A stretch of 64,000 bases of DNA from assembly GCF_007676755.1 (NCBI RefSeq), contig NZ_VEBK01000003.1, forward strand, positions 186,001-250,000, given 5' to 3'. The notes under the pieces were generated by a model that did no database searches, was not told where the DNA came from, and saw only the letters and a program-made list of their open reading frames with translations. This DNA is from Bacillus sp. FJAT-22090 (GTDB taxonomy: Bacteria > Bacillota > Bacilli > Bacillales_A > Planococcaceae). A program made the position numbers and the translations under genes. Numbering within the stretch: position 1 is the stretch's first letter; each line of letters starts with the position of its first letter. This document shows, piece after piece, positions 26,945 through 36,772 of this stretch.

Positions 26945-28258
26945 ATGCCGAGAATTCGAATTTTTACTACGAAAAACTCATTAAAATGGGTTAAAAACGT
27001 AGAAATACTGAATATAGAAAAGTGTAATTTTGAGTTTACTATTTATGATTCCTTATCACATTTACATGAAATATTCTCTGAAAAAATTCAGCAGGTGGAT
27101 GGAATACTATTCAGCGGACAGATTCCTTACTTTTACATTCAGCATCATTTTAAGGATATAAATATCCCAATGTTACATTTCGATGTTACTCAAGAGGATT
27201 TTTATAGGACACTTTCTGAGTACATTTATAAGCATAAAGACTTTCAAATGAAGCGGTGCTTAGTTGACTTTTTATACGAGGAAAATAATTATTTAGATAT
27301 CCATGAATGGACGACAAAGGATGATATTCCCTACTTTTTCGATGCTAGTATTCAAGCATATGCGGATATTAACGTATATGAGAAAATGCGCGATTTTCAT
27401 GTGAAAATGTGGGAACAAAACAAAGTGGACGTTAGTATGACCCGATTAGGCAACCTTCATGAACTGTTAGAGCCCTACGGTATTAAACCATTATTAGTTG
27501 TTCCTTCCGAACGAAGTATGATAATGATCATTGAGACCCTATTAAAGGAAATACAGCTTATTCAACTGATTGAAAATCAGGTTGTAATTGCCCATTTAAA
27601 GATGTCCATTAATAGAGATAACGTCGCAGACTTAGAATATAGACAGTTGTCTATTAATAAGGCTATTCTCGATTTTGGTAAGAACAATCACATGTCTTTT
27701 ATTATTCATCGAAATGTTTTTTATTATGAAGTTATTACTAATTATAGTGATTTTAAAATAATCACGAACGAGATGAAAAGCTGCCAATTAGCATCATTCC
27801 TAACAGAAGAATTACAATTTCCTGTACACATTGGTTGGGGTGTCGGAAACTCTATCCAAGAAGCACAGCTCAATGCTGAAAAAGCTTCTCAAATGTGTGC
27901 AGCTCTAGAAACAGAGTCTTACATTTTATCCGAAGAAGAAACATTAATCGGTCCGTTAGGTGACAAAGATTGGATAAAAGTTAACACCCAATATGATTTG
28001 GGTATTGAAAAATTAAGTGTAAAACTTAACACCTCTCCCTTACAAATACAAAAGATTATTGCCGTAATGGATAGGCTGCAATCTAATATGATAGCATCGG
28101 AAGATTTAAGTGTACATTTAGGCATCACACCAAGAGCTGCAAACCGGATACTAAAAAAGTTAGAAGAGCACGGCGCAGCTACTGTATCCACTCAAATACA
28201 AAAAAAATTAAGAGGTCGCCCTAAAAAAGTGTATCAAATCCATTTTGATGAATTATAG
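26945..28258 (+). CDS. Transcriptional regulator with C-terminal winged helix, divergent from abgT
   Basis: 437 residues. The N-terminal ~90 residues resemble a receptor-type alpha/beta domain (QQVDGILFSGQIPYFYIQ). Residues about 200-330 have the shape of a degenerate GGDEF/cyclase-like fold (VIAHLKMSI, then VHIGWGVGNSIQEAQLNAEK). The last ~75 residues form a winged helix-turn-helix (SVHLGITPRAANRILKKLEE and GRPKKVYQIHF). I do not know a named family. The ATG at 26945 sits behind AAGGAG. Its position divergent from abgTAB makes it the likely pathway regulator. The domain reading is tentative except for the DNA-binding part. Confidence 0.75.
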   Translation: MPRIRIFTTKNSLKWVKNVEILNIEKCNFEFTIYDSLSHLHEIFSEKIQQVDGILFSGQIPYFYIQHHFKDINIPMLHFDVTQEDFYRTLSEYIYKHKDFQMKRCLVDFLYEENNYLDIHEWTTKDDIPYFFDASIQAYADINVYEKMRDFHVKMWEQNKVDVSMTRLGNLHELLEPYGIKPLLVVPSERSMIMIIETLLKEIQLIQLIENQVVIAHLKMSINRDNVADLEYRQLSINKAILDFGKNNHMSFIIHRNVFYYEVITNYSDFKIITNEMKSCQLASFLTEELQFPVHIGWGVGNSIQEAQLNAEKASQMCAALETESYILSEEETLIGPLGDKDWIKVNTQYDLGIEKLSVKLNTSPLQIQKIIAVMDRLQSNMIASEDLSVHLGITPRAANRILKKLEEHGAATVSTQIQKKLRGRPKKVYQIHFDEL

Positions 28259-28282
28259 AGAATGATTGAATAAGTTACCTGC

Positions 28283-28315
28283 AAAAAACTCAGACTTTAC
28301 ATAGTCTGAGTTTTT
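28283..28315. terminator. Bidirectional terminator between convergent genes
   Basis: Stem AAAAACTCAGACT / AGTCTGAGTTTTT with a 6-base loop, serving the regulator gene and the SIMPL gene. Confidence 0.85.
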
Positions 28316-28362
28316 ACGTAGTTAGAATTTATTAAAATGCCTATCACTAACCGTTCATATTA

Positions 28363-29007
28363 TTAGTATTGAAACTTAACCCTAACAGCAGCACTAATCG
28401 TAATTTGCCCTTGTTCGATGGGAGTTGAATAGCTTTGTTCTGCCATAGTAACTGATTTAAACAGTATAGGTGCTGCATTACTCTCTTCTACAATTTCAAT
28501 CGGTTGAGGTTGCAGTGGTAGCTTCATTTTATCTGCAATTGTCTTTGCTTTTGTCTGGGCATTTTGGAGGGCGATGCGAAGAGCTTGCTGATAATACGGA
28601 TCGGCATCTTCCAATTTAAATTGAACGGAGGAAATACGATTTGCACCGTTTTGAACCGCATGATCAATTATAGTTCCTACTTTATCAATTTCCCTTACTT
28701 TTACGGTTATAGCATTTGTAACCTCATAACCTCTAAAAAGTTGTTTTCCTTCCACATAGTCATAGTTCGGAACTATATTATAAGCCGCAGTTTGTATATC
28801 TTCTCTTGGTATACCTTGAGCTAAGATGGACTGAATAACCTGGTTCATGATATTCGCATTTTCCTGCTGAACTTCACTCAAGTCTTTTCCTTCGGTACTC
28901 ACTTCCACTTGAAATTGTACATAGCTCGGTTGAGCAGCTATCTCTCCGTTTCCCGTCACTGTTATAACCCGCGGCGAAGACAATTGATTAAAATTTGGAA
29001 AATACAT
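28363..29007 (-). CDS. SIMPL-domain (DUF541) protein
   Basis: 214 residues from the ATG at 29007, behind GGAAGGGG; a longer frame upstream lacks a site. The SIMPL signature is clear: SPRVITVTGNGEIAAQPSYV at the start, followed by YNIVPNYDYVEGKQLFRGYE near 80 and the Gln/Ala-rich QQALRIALQNAQTKAKTIAD near 150. Many SIMPL/YggE proteins carry a signal peptide; this one does not, as is common in Bacillus paralogues. Function in the family is poorly known (oxidative stress, kinase-pathway binding in eukaryotes). Confidence 0.85.
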   Translation of the reverse strand: MYFPNFNQLSSPRVITVTGNGEIAAQPSYVQFQVEVSTEGKDLSEVQQENANIMNQVIQSILAQGIPREDIQTAAYNIVPNYDYVEGKQLFRGYEVTNAITVKVREIDKVGTIIDHAVQNGANRISSVQFKLEDADPYYQQALRIALQNAQTKAKTIADKMKLPLQPQPIEIVEESNAAPILFKSVTMAEQSYSTPIEQGQITISAAVRVKFQY

Positions 29008-29150
29008 CGAATGGCCCCTTCCTATAGTACATGACATTGTTTGACTATCCATCATATTCCATTAAGTAGAATTGAGAAGTGCATTTTATATTTTGTTTCA
29101 TTTAATAGGCATAATGTGACTTAAGGAAGTGTCCGCTTGGATTTACGCTG

Positions 29151-29257
29151 CAGGACGGACGCTTTCCGTGGGGTGAGTGATGAGCCTTCACCGTCCGCTT
29201 TGGCGGTCGGTGTGAAGTCTCATCTTACTCACTTGATCCCACTGGAGTTGCTGTCCT
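29151..29257. repeat. Palindromic intergenic repeat, copy 1
   Basis: A ~105-bp element with an outer boundary GGACGCTTTCCGTGGGG and a nested hairpin (29173-29232): arms GTGAGT-GATGAG-CTTCAC pair with GTGAAG-CTCATC-ACTCAC. A second copy in opposite orientation lies at 43241-43341. Similar GC-rich palindromes are scattered in Bacillaceae intergenic DNA; I know of no assigned function. Confidence 0.8.
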
Positions 29258-29330
29258 TCAGCTCCAATCCCTCCAAATAGACTCTTTTATCTGTATATAT
29301 TAGCCATTAAAAGTTAGGAAATGGCTTAGC

Positions 29331-29435
29331 GAGACCAATTGACACTTGAAAGCAACCAGTTCAATAGGCCACGCAACCAGTTAGAGCTTTAGAGCAACCA
29401 AATTGGCAACGAGCGCAACCAATTCTCTATGCAAA
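29331..29435. repeat. 21-bp period repeat array A (five units)
   Basis: Units begin at 29331, 29352, 29373, 29394 and 29415, exactly 21 bp apart, each starting with GCAACCAGTT or a close variant (GAGACCAATT, GCAACCAAAT, GCAACCAATT). The remaining 11 bases of each unit vary freely. Not coding in any convincing way. Confidence 0.85.
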
Positions 29436-29498
29436 GGCTTGCGGACACTGATTGCCATGTATTTTACTTGAAGTCTCCGCTTAATCTACATGGATTAG

Positions 29499-29666
29499 AT
29501 CTTCCATTAAATTTGTGCAACATATCAGTCGTTACTCGCAACTTTATAGACCATATGCGCAACATTATGAATGGACTGAACTTTATGCTTGGATGCTGAC
29601 TCGTTATGCTCGGATAGCTCCTATTTATGCTCGCATAACAGCACCCTTTGCTCGGAGCAGGGATCA
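29499..29666. repeat. 21-bp period repeat array B/C (about eight units)
   Basis: A second array in the same gap. Cores GCAACATAT, GCAACTTTAT, GCAACATTAT and GAACTTTATG occur at 29517, 29538, 29559 and 29580; cores TTATGCTTGGAT, TTATGCTCGGAT, TTATGCTCGCAT and CTTTGCTCGGAG at 29583, 29604, 29625 and 29646. All steps are exactly 21 bp. An open frame across it on the minus strand is a by-product of the repeat. Confidence 0.8.
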
Positions 29667-29780
29667 ACTAATTTACGACACACTTTCCTTATAGTAAAGC
29701 GTCATCCATTAATCTAAATATCTTTTACTTTTAGAAAATATCTGACAATCAACAATAATGTAAGTATATATCTAATTATT

Positions 29781-30260
29781 CTATGCTCTTTGTCTGGAAA
29801 ACTTGCCAGTCATTGCTACAGTTCCTTTGCCACCAATCTTAAAAACGATAATTCCACTTATAATAATTAGGACGCCTACTAACTGTTTAAGCGTAAAAGG
29901 CACTTGTACTAAGCCGAGCCACCCTAAGGAATCCCATAATAATGCAAAGCAAAGCTGTGAAGTCAACACGATGGAAATAGCGTAGGTTGGACCAAGTAGC
30001 CTAATACTCTTCATTAAACAGGTAACGACACCTACTCCAATAATACCGCTGAACCAGTACCATAACTTCATATTTTCCAGATTAAACATCTGTCCTCCTT
30101 CAATGATGAGACCAATGATGAAAGAAGCAAAAAATCCCATTCCTAACACAAGGGTTGTAGTGGCCCAAGAGCCGGTATGTTCGTTTACTTTCGTATTAAA
30201 TATGTTTTGTAAGCTTAAAAAAGAACCTGCAATAAGTCCCATCGATAAACCTAATAACAT
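29781..30260 (-). CDS. YdcZ-type DMT transporter, subunit 1
   Basis: 159 residues from the ATG at 30260, behind AAGGAGTG. Five hydrophobic segments in a half-size drug/metabolite transporter of the YdcZ (DUF606) family. Typical features: GLIAGSFLSLQNIFNTKV with a helix-breaking start, LGMGFFASFIIGL, and TSQLCFALLWDSLGWLGL near 115. These proteins usually work in pairs as heterodimers; the second half-transporter is at 31023-31448, with a Crp/Fnr regulator gene between. Substrate unknown. Confidence 0.85.
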   Translation of the reverse strand: MLLGLSMGLIAGSFLSLQNIFNTKVNEHTGSWATTTLVLGMGFFASFIIGLIIEGGQMFNLENMKLWYWFSGIIGVGVVTCLMKSIRLLGPTYAISIVLTSQLCFALLWDSLGWLGLVQVPFTLKQLVGVLIIISGIIVFKIGGKGTVAMTGKFSRQRA

Positions 30261-30295
30261 AATTCTCACTCCTTTTTCGAGTTTTTTCCTCATAT

Positions 30296-30994
30296 CTATT
30301 CATAAATATTGTGATTAGCAAGAATGCTTAAACGCTTAGAATCCTTTACTACGATAAATTCTTTTGTCCTCTCAATAACGCCCTCTTCACATAACTGATT
30401 AATAACACGATTTAAATGCCTATAACTTGTTCCAATCAGATCGGCTGCATCTTTTAAGTTGTTAATACTAAGACGCCCTTTGAAATCAGCATTCGATTCG
30501 TCAAAAGAAATGGACAATAAATAACTTGCAAGACGAACTTCAACCGGATACATTAAATTAAATATAAAGTAGTTATTCTTTATGCGAAATTTTCTTGTAA
30601 TAATGTTGAGTAAAAATTGCAAAAGCGGGGGATAGTCACTTCCATATTTATTTAACCAATCATAGTGAATACGGATGGTCGTAACAGGAGTGACAGCTTC
30701 CACCGTGTTGATCATATCAATATCTTGTATAAATTCAATATCCCCTACTATTTCAAGTGGGGATTTAAAAGAAAGGATAAGCTTATTCCCTTCTGAAGAA
30801 GTCGTAAAGATTTTTATTTTCCCCTCTACAAGTATGTAAAGATGACTCCGAGGATCTCCTTGTTCACAAATAGTTTCCCCTTCCTCAAATTTGCAAAGCG
30901 ATAAATGGGGAAGCAATGCCTCATTGAATACAGATTCAATTTCATGAACACGCAAGTAATTATTAAGTTGTGCCTGATCCTCTATTTGCTTCAT
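30296..30994 (-). CDS. Crp/Fnr-family regulator (YeiL-like)
   Basis: 232 residues. N-terminal cyclic-nucleotide-binding-type jelly roll (residues 25-125: FEEGETICEQGDPRSHLYILVEGKIKI) without the cAMP-binding Arg motif, then a Crp-type winged helix (DAADLIGTSYRHLNRVINQLCEE near 185). Two Cys residues in the N-terminal part (LSLCKFEEGETICEQG) are a possible redox or metal site, as in the E. coli regulator YeiL, which it resembles. The ATG at 30994 has GGAGG 7 bases upstream. Sandwiched between two half-transporter genes in one operon, so it probably controls them. Confidence 0.85.
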   Translation of the reverse strand: MKQIEDQAQLNNYLRVHEIESVFNEALLPHLSLCKFEEGETICEQGDPRSHLYILVEGKIKIFTTSSEGNKLILSFKSPLEIVGDIEFIQDIDMINTVEAVTPVTTIRIHYDWLNKYGSDYPPLLQFLLNIITRKFRIKNNYFIFNLMYPVEVRLASYLLSISFDESNADFKGRLSINNLKDAADLIGTSYRHLNRVINQLCEEGVIERTKEFIVVKDSKRLSILANHNIYE

Positions 30995-31022
30995 GCATCT
31001 TTACCTCCTTACCTTTGAGTTA

Positions 31023-31448
31023 TCAAATTCCTAAAATCACAACTCCAGCTACCATCATTCCCATTCCGATAAATTGCGGAAGTTTCATTTGCTGCTTGGC
31101 TACTCCAAACCATCCCTTCGTATCGATAATAAATGTAAGACCAAGTTGAGCAATCAAAATAGCTGATATCGTCAGTGTGACACCGATTTGGTGAATAGCT
31201 GTAATATTACCAAAAATAATTACTGCCGCAAATGCTCCACCTGTCAAATACAATGGCTTCACTTTCTTAAACGCTTTCCAATTGCCATCCCTAACACATA
31301 TAACTATTATCAATGCTAATACAAATCCAGTGAATTGTGTAATACTTGTAGCCTGCCAAGTGCCAATATCTTGACTAATTCGTGCATTAGCAACTCCCTG
31401 TAACGTTATAAAAGCCCCGCCCAATATTGCAAATAAGATTCCCTTCAT
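31023..31448 (-). CDS. YdcZ-type DMT transporter, subunit 2
   Basis: 141 residues from the ATG at 31448, behind GGGGGATGG; an ATG two codons earlier overlaps that site. Five hydrophobic segments with family marks GGAFITLQGVANARISQDIG at the N-terminus and AQLGLTFIIDTKGWFG near 100, parallel to the ASxLCFALLWD block of the partner gene at 29781. First gene of the operon transporter - regulator - transporter. Its promoter region holds a perfect palindrome. Confidence 0.85.
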   Translation of the reverse strand: MKGILFAILGGAFITLQGVANARISQDIGTWQATSITQFTGFVLALIIVICVRDGNWKAFKKVKPLYLTGGAFAAVIIFGNITAIHQIGVTLTISAILIAQLGLTFIIDTKGWFGVAKQQMKLPQFIGMGMMVAGVVILGI

Positions 31449-31500
31449 TTCCATCCCCCATTTAAATTGTTCTCTCTATTAAAAGATAGTTCCATCTCTT

Positions 31501-31522
31501 TTGGGAAGGACATATGTCCCAA
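31501..31522. promoter_or_regulatory. Palindromic operator candidate in divergent promoter region
   Basis: TTGGGA and TCCCAA flank a centre containing the perfect 12-bp palindrome GGACATATGTCC (31508-31519). It lies between the YdcZ/Crp-Fnr operon and ydaT, about 55 bases upstream of the transporter start. Its size and symmetry fit a Crp/Fnr dimer, but binding is inference. Confidence 0.5.
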
Positions 31523-31528
31523 ACTGAT

Positions 31529-31553
31529 GTTTCAACTTAATGGAAACGGGAAA
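31529..31553 (+). promoter_or_regulatory. Sigma-B-type promoter of ydaT
   Basis: GTTTCA at 31529-31534, 13 bases, then GGGAAA at 31548-31553. This fits the general-stress sigma-B consensus (GTTTAA-N12/14-GGGWAW) with one mismatch and lies 25 bases above the ydaT start. Confidence 0.65.
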
Positions 31554-31577
31554 ACTAAGACGAAGGAGGCGATAAGC

Positions 31578-31946
31578 ATGCCATGGAGTAAAAATGATTA
31601 CCCTGACTCAATGAAAAACTTAGAGCCACATGTAAGGGAAAAAGCGATAGAAATTGCCAATGCCTTATTGCGGGATGATTATGATGAAGGCCGTGCTATT
31701 TCAATAGCTACTGCACAGGCACGTAGAACAGTTCACGAGAATGATGAAGATAATCGTCAAATGTATAAGGTTATCGCAAGAGAAAAAGACTGGGCGTTGA
31801 AAAAATCTGATGGGGAACGCGCGATTTTTTCAGAAGATACAAAAGAAAGTCTTCTCAAAAAAGCAAAACCATATGTGAACGAGCATAATGGCATACTCGC
31901 TATCTATCAGGAAAATGGAGATCTTGAAGATACATTATACAAATAG
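31578..31946 (+). CDS. ydaT: YdaT-like stress protein (DUF2188-type)
   Basis: 122 residues from the ATG at 31578, behind AAGGAGGCG. The opening MPWSKNDYPDSMKNL followed by VREKAIEIANALL and EGRAISIATAQAR is the YdaT signature in Bacillus; the C-terminal part (AKPYVNEHNGILAIYQENG) fits the DUF2188 repeat. YdaT is a member of the sigma-B general stress regulon in B. subtilis, and a sigma-B-like promoter is visible here. Molecular role unknown. Ends in a strong terminator. Confidence 0.82.
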   Translation: MPWSKNDYPDSMKNLEPHVREKAIEIANALLRDDYDEGRAISIATAQARRTVHENDEDNRQMYKVIAREKDWALKKSDGERAIFSEDTKESLLKKAKPYVNEHNGILAIYQENGDLEDTLYK

Positions 31947-31987
31947 TAAGTCACACCTATGTTAAAGAAACTCAACTGCAGTTAACT

Positions 31988-32034
31988 AAAAAACTCAACA
32001 CCTCTTTTATCAAATAAGAGGTGTTGAGTTTTTT
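31988..32034 (+). terminator. Terminator after ydaT
   Basis: Stem of 19 bp (from AAAAAACTCAACACCTCTT to its complement) with a 9-base loop and a T run. Confidence 0.9.
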
Positions 32035-32115
32035 CGTCTAACAAAATGAATTTCTCCACAACCCCCAAAACACTAACATTGTCACTAATTTTCATATATA
32101 TATTCGTTTTTTATG

Positions 32116-32144
32116 TAGACTATACATATTTTTTACTCTATAAT
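32116..32144 (+). promoter_or_regulatory. Sigma-A promoter for guaD
   Basis: TAGACT at 32116-32121, a 17-base spacer and a perfect TATAAT at 32139-32144, 41 bases upstream of the guaD start. Confidence 0.65.
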
Positions 32145-32160
32145 AACGGATATATTTTTA

Positions 32161-32173
32161 AAATACGAACATT
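32161..32173 (+). promoter_or_regulatory. PurBox-like sequence before guaD
   Basis: AAATACGAACATT differs at one position from the Bacillus PurR box (AWWWCCGAACWWT). It sits in the leader just before the ribosome binding site. A weaker inverted box (TATTCGTTTTTTA) is at 32101-32113. Regulation by PurR is possible but unproven; the spacing of the two boxes is longer than usual. Confidence 0.35.
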
Positions 32174-32185
32174 GAGGTGTATTAC

Positions 32186-33553
32186 ATGAATAACTTTGCT
32201 CAAGTTTTCCAGGGGACAGCTTTTACTAGTAAGTCAGCAAAAGATGTAGAAATTCTAAAAAACCATCTTTTCTGCATAAACGATAGCGGAATGATTGAAA
32301 AAGTCGTTGCTCCGAAAGATGCCGATTATCAAACTTTACTCAATGATTATCAAGAGAAAGAAAATTTTCATCGTTTAGCTGAAGGTCAATATTTCTTACC
32401 TGGATTTATCGATTTGCATGTACATGCCCCACAATGGGCACAAGCTGGAACCGCTTTAGATATCCCCCTCTATGATTGGCTCAATACATACACTTTCCCA
32501 ATTGAATCTAAATTCTCTGATCTAGATTTTGCAAAAGATGTATACGAGGATGTCGTCAAAACATTAATTGCGAATGGCACAACGACAGCACTTTATTTTG
32601 CAACGGTTCATAAAGAAGCTAGTTTATTGCTGGCAGAAATATGTGCAAACAAAGGACAACGTGGTTTAGTCGGGAAAGTTGTGATGGATAATCCCGATCA
32701 AAATCCTACATTCTATCGTGACAATGATACGAATACTGCATTAGCTGATACAGAGGAATTTATCCTAGCTGTCAAAGAATTAGCCAAATCCACTAAACAA
32801 GGAGTGTATCCTGTCGTAACTCCCCGTTTTATCCCAAGTTGTACAGATGAAGCTTTAAAAGGTTTAGGAGAGCTGGCAGCTAAGTACAATACGCATATTC
32901 AGTCGCATTGCAGTGAAAGTGATTGGGAGCATGGTTATGTACAAGATCGTTTTCAAAAAAACGATGCATTTGCCTTGCACGAATTCGGACTATTAAGCGA
33001 TAAATCGGTGATGGCACATTGTAATTTCTTAGATGACAATGATGCAGAATTATTTGCGGAAACGGGAACTGCTGTTAGCCATTGCCCAATTTCCAATGCC
33101 TATTTCGCTAACAGTGTCATCCCAATCGCACATTTGCATTCAAAAGGTGTGGAAATTGGACTAGGCTCCGATATTTCCGGAGGCTTCTCTCCTAGTCTAT
33201 TCGACAACGTTAGACAAGCCGTTATATCCTCCCGAATGCTTGAAGATGGTGTGAATGCGGCAATTCCAGCAGAAACACGGGGAGTTTCAAATTCTAGAAT
33301 TACGATTAATGAAGCATTTTATTTTGCAACTGCAGGTGGTGGAGAAAGTTTAAGCCTTCCAATTGGTCGTTTAGCCGAAAATTATTCTTGGGATATACAA
33401 ATTATTGATACTCAGTTGGCGACTGCGAAATTGCCAATCTTTAATACCAACGAAGATTTAAATGATACATTTCAAAAAATAATGTACCTTGTCCGACCAG
33501 AAAATATTCGCGAAGTCTGGATACAAGGTGAAAAGGTTCATGAACGTTATTAA
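32186..33553 (+). CDS. guaD: Guanine deaminase (amidohydrolase family)
   Basis: 455 residues from the ATG at 32186, behind TTGAGGTG. Converts guanine to xanthine and ammonia. Zinc site of the amidohydrolase fold: HVH (His78, His80) in PGFIDLHVHAPQWAQAG, then QSHCSESDWE, VMAHCNFL and LGSDISGG. The APQWAQ block and the length fit the long GuaD type (as in E. coli and eukaryotes) rather than the 156-residue cytidine-deaminase-fold GuaD of B. subtilis. The permease gene 33 bases downstream supplies or clears the purine. Confidence 0.9.
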   Translation: MNNFAQVFQGTAFTSKSAKDVEILKNHLFCINDSGMIEKVVAPKDADYQTLLNDYQEKENFHRLAEGQYFLPGFIDLHVHAPQWAQAGTALDIPLYDWLNTYTFPIESKFSDLDFAKDVYEDVVKTLIANGTTTALYFATVHKEASLLLAEICANKGQRGLVGKVVMDNPDQNPTFYRDNDTNTALADTEEFILAVKELAKSTKQGVYPVVTPRFIPSCTDEALKGLGELAAKYNTHIQSHCSESDWEHGYVQDRFQKNDAFALHEFGLLSDKSVMAHCNFLDDNDAELFAETGTAVSHCPISNAYFANSVIPIAHLHSKGVEIGLGSDISGGFSPSLFDNVRQAVISSRMLEDGVNAAIPAETRGVSNSRITINEAFYFATAGGGESLSLPIGRLAENYSWDIQIIDTQLATAKLPIFNTNEDLNDTFQKIMYLVRPENIREVWIQGEKVHERY

Positions 33554-33586
33554 GTAAATTAAAAAAGGTTGAGGTGTTCATTTATA

Positions 33587-34951
33587 ATGGAAATACCAAT
33601 AGATAAAGATGCAGAAGCAAAGAATAACGGGCAAAGTTTAATGGTTGGACCGGATGATAAAGTTTCACCAGGCAAGGCCATTTTACTAGGTCTACAACAT
33701 GTGTTGGCAATGGACGTCTATGTTGTCCCTTTCATTATTGCCATGTTAATTTCTCTACAGGCTGACCAATCAACGGCTCTAATACAATCTACTTTTATCG
33801 CTGCTGGTATCGCAACGATTGTACAGACTTACTTTTGTATGAAACTCCCTGTTGCTCAAGGTCCTTCTTTTATACCGATTGGTGCTATTGTCGGTATATA
33901 TGCGGCTAGTGGTGGCGGTGTTAATGGATGGAGCACTGTTTTAGGTGCGAGTTTAATAGCTGCTATTTTAGTAATTGTTTTAGGATTTACGGGGATTTTC
34001 AATAAATTAGTTAAATCATTTGTTCCACCGATTGTTGGGGGAACGATTATTTTCGTAGTGGGTCTTTCTTTAATGCCTGTAGCTATTAACGATAATATTT
34101 ATAATGCTGCTGGTGCCACTGTTTCCCAAAATGTATATTTAGCGCTTATCTCAGGGGCAACGTTGATCTTATGCGTCATGTTAGGTTCCCTGTTCCAAAA
34201 GAAAGGGCGTGTGTTTCGTGTCGCTTCTGTTATTATCGCTTTGATTGCAGGTTCCATTGCAGCTAGCTTTATGGGTGTACTGAGTTTGTCATCAGTTGCA
34301 GAAGCAAAATGGTTTAGTCTGCCGCAGATCCCTTTTGTCGATTTTAGTTTTTCTTTTAACTCTTCGGCGATCATTACGATGGTTATTATTTATATTGTGC
34401 TAATGGCTGAAACAACTGGTACTTGGTTTGCCGTTAGTAATGTAATAGACAAACCATTAACGGATAAAAATATTAACCGTGGCGTGATAGGCGAGGGTTT
34501 TGGTTGCTTAGTTGCCTCATTATTAGGGACAACTCCTGTTACTGGTTACTCTACTAATGCTGGAATTATTTCCATTACTGGTGTTGCCAGCCGAATTGTT
34601 TTTATTGTGGCGGGTGCATGGTTTGTGTTATTTGGCTTTTCTAGTAAATTATCTGCCTTGATTTCTTCTATACCATCTGCAGTTATCGGTGGTGTTTTTG
34701 TAATCGTTTGTGGAGTAATTGCTATTAGCGGGATGAAAGTAATGAAAAATGTGAGCATCGGCGAAAAGGAAATGTATGTGATTGCAGTGCCTATGATCTT
34801 AACATTAGCTTTAACATTCATTCCCGAGGATTTCTTGTATTCTTTACCTACTACATTACAATATTTATTCAATTCACCGGTCGCAACCGCTGCCATAGTA
34901 GCAATCTTATTGAATAAGTTATTACCAGGCGCGAAATTAGAAACACTTTAA
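33587..34951 (+). CDS. Xanthine/uracil permease family transporter (NCS2)
   Basis: 454 residues with about 14 membrane segments. NCS2 landmarks: LGLQHVLAMDVYVVPFI at the first helix, PVAQGPSFIPIGAIVGIY near 90, the functional region MAETTGTWFAVSNV near 270 with the key Glu, and TPVTGYSTNAGIISITGVASR near 315, the family signature. It probably imports xanthine, guanine or uracil by proton or sodium symport; pairing with guanine deaminase favours a purine. ATG at 33587; GAGGTG lies 10 or so bases upstream. Confidence 0.88.
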   Translation: MEIPIDKDAEAKNNGQSLMVGPDDKVSPGKAILLGLQHVLAMDVYVVPFIIAMLISLQADQSTALIQSTFIAAGIATIVQTYFCMKLPVAQGPSFIPIGAIVGIYAASGGGVNGWSTVLGASLIAAILVIVLGFTGIFNKLVKSFVPPIVGGTIIFVVGLSLMPVAINDNIYNAAGATVSQNVYLALISGATLILCVMLGSLFQKKGRVFRVASVIIALIAGSIAASFMGVLSLSSVAEAKWFSLPQIPFVDFSFSFNSSAIITMVIIYIVLMAETTGTWFAVSNVIDKPLTDKNINRGVIGEGFGCLVASLLGTTPVTGYSTNAGIISITGVASRIVFIVAGAWFVLFGFSSKLSALISSIPSAVIGGVFVIVCGVIAISGMKVMKNVSIGEKEMYVIAVPMILTLALTFIPEDFLYSLPTTLQYLFNSPVATAAIVAILLNKLLPGAKLETL

Positions 34952-34972
34952 TTCTATAAATACTTCCTCTAA

Positions 34973-35006
34973 AAAAACTCATCATTCAATTGAATGATGA
35001 GTTTTT
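34973..35006. terminator. Bidirectional terminator between permease and opuAC
   Basis: A perfect 34-bp palindrome (arms AAAAACTCATCATTCAA) lies between convergent genes, with A and T runs at the two ends. Confidence 0.9.
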
Positions 35007-35017
35007 CTATAAGTCTT

Positions 35018-36771
<1,754 letters not shown>

Positions 36772-36772
36772 C

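Noticed and set aside
29331-29666. Regular repeats resembling a CRISPR array
   Set aside because: The period is only 21 bp, the cores are short and drift in sequence, there are no constant repeats with unique spacers of usual size, and no cas genes are near.
29464-29667. Open frame of 67 codons on the minus strand
   Set aside because: It lies wholly in the 21-bp repeat array, has no ribosome binding site, and its seven-residue pattern is explained by the DNA period.
32040-32185. Purine riboswitch before guaD
   Set aside because: The paired stems and conserved loop sequences of the purine aptamer are not present; the promoter lies only about 35 bases above the start.
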